Assembly (NCBI GenBank): GCA_047495785.1
Contig: JBLDXI010000028.1
Coordinates: forward strand, 1,860,001-1,924,000
Direction: 5' to 3'
Origin: Lepidodermella squamata
Lineage: Eukaryota > Gastrotricha
DNA: 64,000 nucleotides
Shown here: positions 23,101-34,627 of the stretch, in pieces
Layout of the letters: each line of letters starts with the position of its first letter
Position numbering within the stretch: position 1 is the first letter of the stretch
Program-made: the position numbers and the translations under genes
Notes under the pieces: model-generated
What the model was told of the DNA's origin: nothing
Databases searched by the model: none
What the model saw: only the letters and a program-made list of their open reading frames with translations

Positions 23101-26100
23101 GCGGTTGTTTGTCGATTCTGCTACCTTTCTATTCGCCCGCCTTACGCCCAGCTTTTGGCTAGCGAGACTGAAAATTCGGTGCTAACAGAGGTAATTTTCG
23201 AATCGATCAAAATTTAATTTTTGAAAATATTCTCGAATTCTGGTTTTTTCGTTAAATTTTGAATAGCCATTCTCGGGCTATAAAATTGAGCTTCAAAATT
23301 CAAATTGTTGAAAAATATTTCGGTGCAAAATATTATTTTTGCCACTTGCTGAGATTACTCACCTTTGAAGCTTGATTCTAAATATTTGATTTCGTGAAAA
23401 TAGGAGGCGCTTGGTCGCTTGGTCAAGTACCACATCAATCTATTGGCTCGATGTGTCCACGCCATCGACGTCTTCGCCAATACCCAGACTCGTTTTCTGG
23501 TCATCCTCGACGAACTGGACACCTACGACCAGGCCAATGTCGTTCACATGCTCGATGTAGTGCATCGATATTTCGCCAGCGAATCACGAGCTCCATTCAT
23601 CAACGTCCTCGTGCTGGATCCTCACATCATAATCAAACATCTAGATGCTCATTTGGCCTCGTCCAATTACGAGGGCGTTCAAATGACGGGCCATGACTAC
23701 TTGAGATCGGTCGTTCATCTGCCGATTTTTCTGCAGGCCCAGCCTTCGATTGCGATTAAACACTCTGCTGTTGAACCGCAGCCGTTTGCCTCGCAACAAT
23801 CCGTGGCAGGAGGAGTTGGACCTGATCCTGTCAAACAGCGTTATTTGATGAGATCGCGGAATAAACAGGTATAAATTGAATATGATTCATGAATCGTTGA
23901 GTTTTAGCCCGAAAACAATAAGTCTTTTCGACGTTTTTCGTCGATTGCAATTCCTGAAAATGTACGTTAAGTAGTCGCGTTTTATTATCCAACCCGCGGA
24001 TAATAACAATATACCTTCTGAGGCTGGAATTTTCCCGCCAACCTGGTTTTTTAGTTGAATTTCTCAAAACTAACTGCTTTATTTATTCTAAATCAATCTT
24101 GACGATATAAATGCATTCCTATTCAGCCCAATTTGTTTGAATTTTCGCTTGAAATAATGAGTTAGCTTTTCTAATTTCAAGTTTTATTCTTTTAAGGCGG
24201 ATACTGTCAGTATCAAGAGCACTGTATCTCAAGCCGCTGGTCGCCACCGAAATTCATCCTACGTACCGAATGAGGAGAATTCATATCTAATGAGCATCCC
24301 CAACGTCGCTGCCATCGCGAAAGGCTCGACCGGTCTGTCCGAACTCATCGGCAGTATGAGTGCGGAGTATTTCAGCGATGTGAATCCTCGAACGCTGACT
24401 CGTGTGACCAACATCTGCGCATTCATGGCTCGCCTTTTACACGCTAGCGGCGTTCATTTCAACTGGTACAATCTAACAGCCTGGGTTAATTTAACCGAAC
24501 AATGGCCGTACCATTTGTCCTGGATTTTGGTCTATATCGAAAACACGGCTTCCAGCTCGCAGAATTACGATATGAAAACACCGATCAGTTCAGCTTATAT
24601 CAGCGTTAAACGGCTAATGCCGCCGAACGATGCAATGCGTTTCATGGATAAAAGCCCTTTAAAACTCGAGGCTGCCTTGAGTAGTTCGAATCCTTTGCTG
24701 ACTTTGAACGATGTAGTCACCTTTCTGCGATTTACCGTCAATCTTGACCCGTATCTGCGTAGAATTGTTCGCGACCACGCGCATCAAAACCGGATTCTGA
24801 TTTACAACCAGCCTGCAGGAATCGGCCACCCTAGTCCATCTCGCCAGCCATCAGTCAACGCTCCAGTTGCGACGAAACCGCCCCCTGCCCCGGTAGTTAA
24901 GGTGGTCAAGTCCGGCAAACCTCTAGCTATGCTGAGCGTTGAGGAAGTGTGCGATTTTATGGCGAAAATTCCATACATTTCGCGGAATAACGTCGATCGG
25001 TACCGCGAGTTGCTGCTTGAGAACAACATTTGCGGCCCAGTTCTGGCGATTTGTAACCTCGAAGACCTGAGACACTCTTTGCCGATGTCTTTCGGCGATT
25101 GGCAGTTGTTTGCCGCCGCGATTTCTTCGCTAAAATCGACGGAATTCGACAGTAGTGGTCAGGTTGGCGTATCGCAAGGCCAATCAACCAGCGTATCTCG
25201 AACTACTAGTGTTATGGATGGTCCTACATCAAAAGAAGCTCCAAAATCAGCCTTGGTGAGTTACAAATTTGAGCCCTTTTAGTCGTTTATCATGGTAGCA
25301 GTATGAATAAGGGATAGAAATACGTTGCCGACTGATTTAGCTTGATTGATTTTTCAGTCCAAGAATGCCGCCTGAAAGCATGGTTGCAAAGTTGAGCTTC
25401 AATCGCAAGCGTGTTTTTCAGCTATTAGTTGACCATATTTCTACTTGCTCTTCCTTTTCGACTTTCTTTCAATTCGACAACATTTTCGATTTTTTCTTGA
25501 AAATTCAGTGTTTTGAAAATTGTTAACTCGGCAGTATTTTTGCCGAAAATTTCGGGAATATCGGGAAAAATACGTTAACTCATATTATCGAAAGTTTTGG
25601 AAAAGTTTAATCAGACCGCATATAGACTTATTTTTACTTGATTTTTAAATACTATTTAAGATCTTGTTTAAAAATCTGATTCAATTACCTGTGTGGGTTT
25701 CAATTTCGAACAAAAAAGAAATTCATGGGACATTAAGGCGAAATTTATTTAGATTTTTCCTTCGCCTTGTTACTTATATCTTGAGTTCTAGTTGCTTGTT
25801 CTTTATCTATCAATATTTTTCTCATGTTGACGCATGTTTTTTCTACCCCTGTAAATTAGATGTTGACTGTTCCGCAAGTGATCGCGGAAGTGCACGATAG
25901 CTATGTCACACCGGATTCAGCAGCCGAAGACTTGAAAACGCCTGTTCAGTCGTACGATGGTGAGGGCGAGTCTGTTATCGGCGACTTGGTCATGACGAAT
26001 GTGGCGAATGTTGTCAACCAAGATCCGCCCGCAATGACCTCATCGGTAATTTTAACCTAGCTTTTTCTTATTCTTGCCACCCGGTTTGAAGTGAATGCTT

Positions 26101-27577
26101 TATTTACTCGGCTATTGATAGCCTCGCGTGTTTTTCGGCGTGTTTAATCAATCCACCTTAATTTGCTCTTGTTTATCACTGCCGTGTATTTTTTTATGGC
26201 CCACGCGCTTTTCAGTTATCTGAAAAGTTTGTGGCCAATCACATTTTGAACCACCATCATAACGAGGCACCCCACGTGATCCAACGCCGGCACTCAAGCT
26301 CTTTGCTGGTTCTCAGCAGCAATAAGCGGCAGAGATATGTGCCAGAAGGGCAGTCGAGCTCGAGCAGTTTTGACGCAGGCCTTCTGCCACGTTCTGAAAA
26401 TAGCTCGTCCAATTCATTGCCCCCGTCAAAGGCAAGAAAAATAAATACACGCTGTTTACATTGATTAATACGTATAGGACGAGGCCGCTGAAGATAACAA
26501 CGATGATGATGACGTCTTTTGCTTACCCGACACAGGCTTTGTGAGCGCAAAAACACGCCAATTTACATAAATAACCTCCTATTTTTCATAGAATAGCCGC
26601 TGAAATTTTACGCTTGAAACGATCCACCTTAATGATAACCGCAATGCATTCTAAAAATACTTATCATTTACTTATACCGCTGTCTTTCTATTTAGATACT
26701 TGACTAAAACAAAGATTTTTCGTGTACAATTTATAATTAACGCGATTTTTATTTTCTCAGGCAAGTGCGACGGCGATTCAAAGCATAGAGGCGTCATTGT
26801 TGCGCCGCGCTGTCTCTGGCATGTTGTTTGAAGAAGAGCCGAACGAGGAGGATGAAGATGCAGTTACGAAGGCGGCTTTCATTCTCGGAGATAATGACGC
26901 GACGACGATTCCGGAAGATACGGTCGATATTACTCGAAGCGTACTCGAGAGGGTAGTACCCGGCTCACCGGCTCTGTCTGAATCCGGCTATCGGCGGAAA
27001 GTTGTCGAATACAGCCCATCAAATGGCAGAGCAGGTAAAATTTCTCCCAAATTTTGAAACAAATTTTTCCTAATTTTATTGCGCAAAATAGCCGAAGAAA
27101 GTGTGATTGATTGGTAGACAATTACCTGCAGACCCATTAATATAGTGTGTGAAAAATATTCATTTTTTCAGTCTTGGCTTCAAATTCTATCACATTCGAA
27201 TTTTTGAAAAAATGCTTGCTTTTTGGTTGCGGGTGTTTAGATATATTTAAAGCGCCTCTTTTGTCAAGACTCCTCACATGTTATCTTTTGATGCTCATCA
27301 CTCCGCCGTATTTTAGAGCCGGTTCCATGGTTAATATAAATCGCTCGCAAAATTTTGATTGTATCTGTAACATATGATTAAGGTGGATTTTTCCCAAATA
27401 TTTTTAGGTACAGTGTTTCGAGTCATAAAAGCCCCGTTATCACCAATATCGTCTGGCGTGTTTTCCAACAACAAGAACGGCCACAATAGAACAGCGTCTG
27501 AAAATTCAGATGGAACCGATTCCATGGAGCCGAACATTGTCAATCCTGAACAGGTAACGCAAGAAATTACAGCTTAG
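20142..27577 (+). CDS. KIDINS220: KIDINS220/ARMS: ankyrin repeats plus KAP P-loop NTPase
   Basis: Exons: 20142-20636, 21011-21310, 21370-21471, 21591-22974, 23030-23190, 23404-23868, 24197-25255, 25860-26045, 26216-26431, 26478-26540, 26761-27034 and 27408 to the end; about 1624 residues (human is about 1770). Ankyrin repeats fill residues ~90-480. The KAP domain follows with Walker A WGSGKS (533-538), membrane segments inserted in the NTPase (two at ~560-620, more at ~700-790) and Walker B FLVILDELD (~D850). A SAM-like helix bundle follows at ~1080-1150 (MLSVEEVCDFMAKIP). The C-terminal part is acidic, Ser-rich and poorly conserved. The protein is a membrane scaffold for neurotrophin and ephrin receptor signalling in vertebrates. 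Intron 26432-26477 appears to be GC-AG. The last exon can read through to TAG at 27577 or splice at 27554 to 27635 and end in RPLLSE. It starts only 126 nt after the P450 stop. Confidence 0.9.
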
Positions 27578-28476
27578 CTAGTTTATATCGGTGATGGGTT
27601 TATTCGATCATATAATTTCGCTTTTTTCACCAGAGACCACTTTTATCTGAGTGATGATTGATGATGATCTCCCGAGCACATACACTGCAAATTTCGGTAA
27701 ATGGTGGCACGTACACTCAGCTGATGAGAACGATCGATTCAAATCTGCCTTATATCTGCTTTTCTTAAATTTCAGACGCATTGCCTTTCAACTAGTTTCT
27801 AAATAATTCGTGGCAATGTTGTAACGGAAAAATCATTCGCCTGTTTTTTCTAGTATGGAATTCAATAAAATACGTAGAAGACGTTCCATTATGATTGAAC
27901 CTTACTACAATTTTATTTTGTGTACATCAATTTACTATGTACACTCTTAACCTCTGTATCAGTATAATTTTAGTCTACTACACTGATTGTTTTGTTTTCT
28001 CTTCTTGTCAATTTAATTTATTCTATTTTCTTCAATACCCGTAAAAAATTGTGCTGTATTTCCAATCACTCGCAGAATTTTCGTATTTTAATTTCTGTGG
28101 CTGAGATTATTAGCCTCATGACTTTGTGCGTGGTCAAGCGGAAAATTTCTTTTTGTGGGAAAAAATGGACACAGTTTTGTTGTTGAAATTGCGCTCAATG
28201 CATATGAATTCATAAATGCATTTTTCACTTTGGCCTTCGTTTATTTCTGTTATTCATATTGAACGCGTATTTACAGCTTGACCACCAATGTATGTGTTGT
28301 TGAAATTGTTGTCGCCTTGATACAATTGAAACCAATATTGTGAACAAAACTTTCGGGCAATTCACTGCGTAGCGCTGACATACTTTTCTAAATGTATACG
28401 ACCGATTTTTATGAAGCAGAACATAATAAATTGAAATGAATATATATTTTGTATATTTTTTGTTAGGGTTTTAATT
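27578..28476. other. KIDINS220 3' region and upstream of EBAG9
   Basis: A/T-rich. Holds the KIDINS220 3'UTR with AATAAA at 27864-27869. An acceptor-like TTTTTGTTAG ends ten bases before the EBAG9 ATG. The frame at 27992-28186 shows no sign of being a gene. Confidence 0.5.
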
Positions 28477-29119
28477 ATGTCACAAGTCGTTTTGCGAATG
28501 ATCGGCAACATCTTTCGCAAAATTTTCGTCGCTTTCGTTTCATTATTTTGTTGTCGATGTCGGGGCCGTGTTTTACGCGTTTTGGGCCTCGACCGCTCAT
28601 CATCATCCAGTGATAAACCCCTCGAAGGCGTGTTTGTAGAGTCCAGCAGTTCCGGTTTTGGCCAATGGCAAGACTGGGAACCGGCCTTACCTGCTCCGAA
28701 AAATAAGATCCTAGCCGCGAAAGCTCAGCAAGCGAAACAACAGGAAGAAGCAGAACCAGAGCCGGATTATTTCGGCGAGTTGGATATGGCGCCTAAAGTC
28801 AGTAAAGCCCCGTTGATTGTGAAAAAATCTCGCGAAATTGTGCGGCCTGATGCGTCAAAACTTGCTCTCAAAGAAGATCTCTTTCCTCCTCTTGTGAGTT
28901 CTAAATTGAAATTGAAATTTCCATTAATTACTGAATATATAATTATAGACCTCAGAATTAGCCGATTGGGACGAACAAAATGGCGGAAATGCGACGGAAG
29001 GCTGGCAAACTATTGACGTTCTGCCTGGATCTACTCCAACCTCTGGCGCTCAATCCGGCCATCAAAGTCATCACCACCACAGTAAACACCCTGCTCGGTC
29101 GAAAGGCCGGCCTCGTTGA
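28477..29119 (+). CDS. EBAG9: EBAG9 (RCAS1) homologue with divergent C-terminus
   Basis: Two exons, 28477-28893 and 28949-29119, phase 0, 195 residues (human 213). The N-terminus is a hydrophobic, Cys-rich segment (FRKIFVAFVSLFCCRCRGR), corresponding to the palmitoylated Golgi-targeting N-terminus of human EBAG9. A WQDWEPALPAP segment corresponds to the human WTSWDEDAP, and EPDYFGELDMAP..LIVKKSREI matches the core EPDYF...IVIKKRE block. TSELADWDEQN follows as in the vertebrate protein. The family's charged C-terminal coiled coil is missing and is replaced by a Gly/Ser/His-rich tail with HHHH. EBAG9 regulates secretory traffic, in part through Snapin. Poly(A) signal at 29137-29142. A third exon encoding the coiled coil was looked for downstream and not found before TRIP4. 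Confidence 0.82.
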
Positions 29120-29506
29120 TGAATTTTTGATCTTCGAATAAAGACCACGACACATTGCCCTTTCATTGCTCGAAATTAAACAATGATTTATTTCTAAAAA
29201 ATGATTGTTTCAGTTTTTCTCGTCAACAAAACTTCGTGCATTATGTTGTGTATGGAAGATATTCCTCTCTTTTCGTGGTGATCGTTTTTGAAAAAGAAAA
29301 TTCTCTATATTTATCTGTATGCTATTTAGTGCTCATATTTGGAAAAGCTGTGACGAGCGTTTTCTCCTTGTATTTAGTGATGAACGTGCTTTTAACTGGG
29401 TTCAAAAACCTATTGAAAGATGATAGTCAATTTGAGACAAAAAGCAATTTTTTCGGTTTTTCAATTAATTTGTTATACCTATTGTAGAAATTTTAACTTA
29501 TTGAAA
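29120..29506. other. Short intergenic region EBAG9-TRIP4
   Basis: 387 nt containing the EBAG9 poly(A) signal and an acceptor-like CTATTGTAG about 20 nt before the TRIP4 start. The open frame across 29155-29487 is an A/T-rich chance frame. Confidence 0.45.
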
Positions 29507-31263
29507 ATGTCGAAAAATCCGCCTAAAAAGTCTGGAGGCCATGAACTTTCGATGAAAGATTGGCTCATGAAAGGACTTACTGACTGCCTGCAATTTGAAC
29601 CACCTGTCGAAGTTGTCAAGTAAGTTTATTACTAATTTTCGGAAAAATTCAAAATCTCAAAATTTTCTATTAGTCATGTAATGATTGCCGAAACCGAAGA
29701 AGCTCTCGTTGATTTCCTTCAAAATCTTTTGGACATGAAACGAGACGTTTGCAAGCGATTTATCAACGATGTGGTTCGGCTGCGAAATTTACCTCGGGAA
29801 TCGAAGAACTCGGTAATCGCCGCCCCGGCCGCGCCCCTTCAAGTGCCACAGCAGCAACCAGCCCAGCAGAAAACATCGCCCAGTTCGAAGCATAAACACG
29901 CGAATGCTCAAGCTATTTCGCTGAAAGACGCGGCTCAACTTGACCGGATGGTTTTACCCGGCCGCCGGCAGTGCCAGTGCCTAGCTAGCCGGCATGGCCT
30001 AGTCGGGAATTGCGTGAAATGTGGGCGAATTATTTGCCTGCAAGAAGGCCCTGGTCCTTGTTTATTCTGCGGTAATCCGGTCGGGGATGTTGGTAAATCT
30101 GCAGCTACCTTGAAAGACGTTATGGGGCCTCAACAGGGTGACAACGTTGACTCAAGTTTAGCCGCTGCCCTTGAACACCGTGATAAATTGCTTGAATATG
30201 AGCGAACAAGTGCGCAGCGTACGAAGATCTACGACGACCAAAGCGACTTTTTCGCGACTGGTTCGGCCTGGTTGAACGAGAAGGAGCGAAAAGCGTTGAT
30301 TGATAAACAGGCTAAGCTATACGACCAACGATTCGGACCTCGACGGCATAAAACTGTTGCGTTGGATTTTGCCGGTCGCCAAATTGTCGAGGTTGCTCAA
30401 AAGGAGTTGACGTTTGATGATGAAGAGGAGGCGAGTGGTAACTCGAGTAGTAACCGACCGCCTGGATTTGCCGGCCGCGAGCAGCTCGAAAACGACCCTA
30501 GCTACCTGAGAAATCCGTTGACTTCAGCAGATTCCGAATACCCAACGCCCAAGTACATGTCTAGCGACTCGAAAAATCAGAAAAATGACGATGATAAGAA
30601 CTCGGTTGTCGATTTGACGGTTCGACCTGGTCGTCTGCAGGATAACCAGTTGATGGAAATGACAGATCGGGGTGTTTGTTTATCCGTCCAGCAACCTTAT
30701 GCTTCGTTGATTGTTCTGGGAATAAAGCTATTTGAAGGCCGTTCTTGGGCAACTTCTCATCGAGGTCGGCTTTGGATTGTTTCTTCGTCGAAACCATGCA
30801 CACAAGAGCAAATCTCTTCGGTTGAAAAATTTTACAAAGCGCTTTATCAAGGTATAATTTACTTCATAATACAAAAAGATTTTTTGGAAAATTACCTTTA
30901 ATTTCCGATCGGATTTTGAATATTTTATTGATTTTAATAAATTTTTTCCAATTTTTTCAGACGATAAGATTCCGTTTCCAAAAGCCTACCCAAATGGGTG
31001 TCTACTGGGTTGTGTTGATGTGGTTGATTGCTTGCCTCAAGATCAATATCGAGAACGATTCCCAGATGGCGAATGTGAGGATTTATTTGTCTGGATTTTA
31101 TCGAATCCGAAACTTCTGTCGATCCAATTCCCTGTCACGGGTCAAAAGCCTAACTTATGCAAGTTTTTTCTGGATTCATCTATTTTTTAATATTTTTCAA
31201 ATTTTAGATCGCTTATCTGCGCACGTTCATCGAGCTGCTTCTCGTGCTCTAATTCCATGTTAA
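29507..31263 (+). CDS. TRIP4: TRIP4 / ASC-1: activating signal cointegrator 1
   Basis: Exons 29507-29619, 29674-30851, 30961-31158 and 31208-31263 give 514 residues (human 581). The N-terminal helical region is followed by the zf-C2HC5 finger (CQCLASRHGLVGNCVKCG...CLFCG, ~residues 150-190). A linker with the conserved PDDQ/YDDQSDFF element follows, and then the C-terminal ASCH domain (CLSVQQPYASLIVLGIKLFEGRSW, then YPNGCLLGCVDVVDCL). TRIP4 is a subunit of the ASC-1 complex, which assists transcription and disassembles collided ribosomes. The last intron (31159-31207) is best read as GC-AG (T/GCAAGT). That choice gives a C-terminus PNLYRLSAHVHRAASRAL that aligns with the human ASCH end, whereas the nearby GT donor gives unrelated sequence. 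Confidence 0.9.
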
Positions 31264-31396
31264 AATCCGGTCTATAAACGCTGCAATTTTTTGAGCTTAT
31301 ATTTTGATCTTCTATTTGATGAAAAGATATCCAAGTTCGAAGGCTCAAAATGTTGAATGTTCATTGATTTTTATAGAGTTTAAATACTGAGCTGAA

Positions 31397-33177
31397 ATGG
31401 GAGCTGTTCCGAGTAAAGTTGGCTCTGCTGCTGGAGCAGACAAAATGGGCTATGATAATCTGCCCATGAGGGCTCAATCCTCCCTCAGTGTGCTCAATAA
31501 CTCTGGCCAAGATTTTACCCATCTATGGCGACCGCATCATCATTTCCGAAAATTGTACCGAAAACACAGCCAAAGTAGTCAGATGTACGGATCCCAAGGC
31601 GCTTTACACCACCACCAAAGCAATTATGACCTGAATAACGAACACTGCCGGCGGTGTGACGCATTATGCCAGTTAGCTGTTGATAAAGACATCATTATCG
31701 GGTCTCTGGAATCTATGGTAGCCGAAATGAGGATCAAACTATCGGCCTATGATGGGCAGCTGCGAGAGCTGAGGTCGAGAACTAGCAGTAAACGGCAATC
31801 TTTGGCGATAAAACTCTTCGAAGCTCGTGAGAGAATTTGCTTTCTCGAGGAACTTTGCTCGTCTAACAGTGAGTCATCTATTTCAGTTGGGATTTGGAAA
31901 GACGAGGTCCTCGCAATATATTTTATTTTTGAATTTTGAATTTTATGAACGAATTTCTTGAGAAAGCTGAAAAATGAGAAACTTTTCTCAGCATTTGCTT
32001 AGAAATTTGATTAAGGTAGCTTTTTCAAATTTTTATAACTTTGAAATTTAAAATTAAAAGGGTGTTGCTATTGGCACATAATTATGTGCCTCTTATTGGC
32101 TATTGGCACATACATTATGTGCCCCTTAATGGCTATTGGCACATAACGCTAATTTCAATTTTCGATGTTTTAGAAAGTCAAGCATCGAAATGTTCCACGA
32201 GTATTGATATTAGGGTTTTCGTCAACGGGGAATCGAATGGCGATATCGAAATTGCAGTCATGGGCCCGCAAATCGGGGTATCCGTCATCCAATGGGTAGC
32301 CCAAGTAGAGTATCTGAAGTCTATCGCATAGTTACGTGAAATCCGACGATTCCAGTGAATTCGCCGCCCCTAGATTGCTAATGCAAGGTTGAAATGCTGG
32401 TATCTGGGAATTAAACTCCCGAAAAACGCAGTTAAATGAAAAATGTTATGTGCCAATAGCCATTAAGGGGCACATAATGTATGTGCCAATAGCCAATAAG
32501 AGGCACATAATTATGTGCCAATAGCCACACCGAAATTAAAATAAAATAATTTGTAATTAACCTGTTTATATTTTTTTAACTTTCCCACGCAATTTTGTGA
32601 TGGAAGTTTTTAAAAATTGACGGAATTGATTTGTCACCGGGTTATTTGTGGAGAATCGGTTTAGCTTACCTATAAAATTCTTTATATTGCGTCTAATTTC
32701 TTAGAAATCTCTACCGAATCCGTACCCTACCGCTCTGCCAAAGCGGGTGCTAGCAACTCGAGTTTCGGCTCTGAGAACGAATCCGACTATGACAACGATG
32801 AAGAAGACGGCTTGAAGCGGCAAATCACTCCTCGCCACCCGCATCAGTCCCACACAAATCGCCCGTCAACTGCCGGGTCGTCGACGAATAACAATCGTGG
32901 GCGAGTGGCACAACGGTCTTCGAGCGTGGTTCAGTACCGCCGTCGACCATCAACCGGGATAAACACGGTCAACGTTCAAAACAATACGAACAATCAGTTA
33001 TCTTGCAACAATAATGCGCTGTTGTCCAGCAGTCAAACTTGGGCACTGGCTAGTTCAGAATGCTCGGATTCAATTTCGGTCCGTAATTCGAATAATTCTG
33101 ACCAGCGTAGTCGCTACGAACCGCGAAGGTCCGCGACAATTTCTGCCGGTACTTTTGCCAATAACCGGAATGGCTAG
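31397..33177 (+). CDS. Unrecognised Ser/Asn-rich protein with N-myristoylation motif
   Basis: Two exons, 31397-31868 and 32705-33177, join in phase 1 and give about 314 residues. The start MGAVPSK has Gly2 and Ser6 in the positions needed for N-myristoylation. Next come a His/Ser-rich stretch, a two-Cys pair (HCRRCDALC), and a helical heptad region (about residues 100-155, DKDIIIGSLESMVAEM... to LEELC) that should form a coiled coil. Exon 2 opens acidic (DYDNDEEDG) and continues as basic, Ser/Asn/Gln-rich low complexity. No family is recognised. The 836-nt intron is far longer than the local norm because it carries a foldback element. A weak phase-1 donor at 33149 would allow an alternative C-terminus (see 33499-33853). 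AATAAA at about 33350. Confidence 0.65.
32061..32531. mobile_element. Foldback MITE with 87-bp terminal inverted repeats
   Basis: The arms 32061-32147 and 32445-32531 are inverted copies that differ at one base of 87. Each arm is itself built from two and a half direct repeats of about 33 nt starting TATTGGCACATA, and contains an 18-nt perfect palindrome (GGCACATAATTATGTGCC). The 297-nt centre encodes nothing recognisable. The nine bases AAATTAAAA flank both ends (32051-32059 and 32533-32541) and look like a target-site duplication. Long arms with a 9-bp duplication would fit a Mutator-like origin, but that is inference. It lies in the intron of the unrecognised gene. Confidence 0.8.
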
Positions 33178-33498
33178 ACGCCGAGTTTGAAAATCAGGGG
33201 AAAATTCGGACTGATGACTATTTCTTCCACAAAACTTCATATTTTTGCACCGCTGTTGCTCACTTTCATTTCAAAGCTGTGATATATCAGATTTTAATGA
33301 TATGAACTATATTGTGTTTCGACATACTGCTGCTCATGAGAAAGATCTCAATAAATACTTTATTACTGCTGAATTCATATGTCAATTTAATTTAATTTTT
33401 CAGATTTGTATAAACCTGATTGCTCGCGAAAGAAGAATTCGTTCAAAAGCTGTTTCGAATTATTTTCTCAAAATGTTAACCATTAATCAAGGTTTAAG

Positions 33499-33853
33499 AA
33501 GATGCTGTTGCCCGAGCAAATGCCGATGCTGTTTATCGATCTCTCTCGGACTTGAAGCCGGGATTTATTCCTGAAGATTTCGTACTGGTCAGTTTAGAAC
33601 CGTTTTAACTGCTTGAAACCAAGGGCAGAAGATGAATTACCGGGAAAATAAAACGCCAAATATTAGGTAAAAAGTTATTTTTAGCTTTGACCTTGGTTTT
33701 AAAGTTGTGGCGAAGGGCCAAGATCAATTTGACAGCTCTAATTTACTTACTTTTTGCAACTGCAGGCCAATAGTCAATAAAGTCCAGTTCCGAATAATAG
33801 CGAAACAAGGAAATCAGGTTAATCAAAAGACTTTATGCTTCGGTTCCTATTAA
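33499..33853 (+). other. Candidate alternative 3' exons of the 31397 gene
   Basis: Three blocks with coding character join in frame through GT-AG introns: 33499-33587, 33629-33666 and 33766-33853 (stop TAA 33851-33853). The first reads DAVARANADAVYRSLSDL and continues KPGFIPEDFVL. No start codon is available in this frame nearby. A phase-1 donor at 33149 in exon 2 of the upstream gene, or its exon 1 donor at 31869, would join correctly. They could also be relics of another gene. Confidence 0.3.
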
Positions 33854-34627
33854 CCGACTTTAAATGAGCAAATTTGTTCAGGATCGTCGCAGAAAATAGC
33901 ATCGCATATCAAGCCGATAGATGTAATATCTATAGTGAGAGAATTGATTTATCCCTCGGTATCTCATGTTACTGGGTTTACATAAAAGCATGGTTATTTG
34001 ATGACCTATAATTGATATATTTTGGGAAATGACATGCAAGTTCGCTACGCGATGTTTGCTAATATCTTTCTATCGTGTGCTTAATTGATTGCTACCGCTG
34101 CGCACTGATGCGAGAAAATTAGCACGTTGGAAAATGCTACATGTGAAAGTCCTGGTCATATCGTCGAAAATCACACATTTTAGACCATCTTTTATTTGAA
34201 GAAATCCAAATTGTCATTTTTATAATTTTCATTCGTCCTTTTCAAACATTTGAAATGGTTATTTACCTTTTCCATATTGTTAACGAAACATATGGAGTAC
34301 TCGCCATTTTATTTTCTATTATAGTAGCGATATAATAATAGTTTTATTTAGCCTTTTCTTGACTGACGTCATTTACCGTTTCCGGTTTTGAAGAGGGCGA
34401 AGGCAGTAAAAATAATTCCTTACCCACCCCGTAGTTGAAGGTCCTGCTTTTTCCATTTTATATTTTATTTTCTAAAGTGAGGCGTTCTCATACCTCCCGG
34501 AATCGTACATTGTTTGTACATTGTATTGTTCCGAAATGATCAATAATTCTCACTGATCAGCTGAAACCTGAAGCCTTACGAATCTTGAAACGAACTTATT
34601 TCATGATATAGGGCAACAAGCTGGAGA
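33854..34627. other. Upstream region of Cys-loop receptor 1
   Basis: 774 nt, A/T-rich, no gene seen. Includes a TGACGTCA word (about 34363-34370), which is the CRE consensus, and an acceptor-like GATATAG 16 nt before the receptor start. Confidence 0.4.

Noticed and set aside
23831-24067. Minus-strand frame inside KIDINS220 intron
   Set aside because: A/T-rich intron sequence; no motif and crossed by the flanking plus-strand exon boundary.
33404-33474. Block reading DLYKPDCSRKKNSF as a further exon of the 33499 set
   Set aside because: Its only donor (33475) would leave a 24-nt intron and a phase that does not fit the next block.
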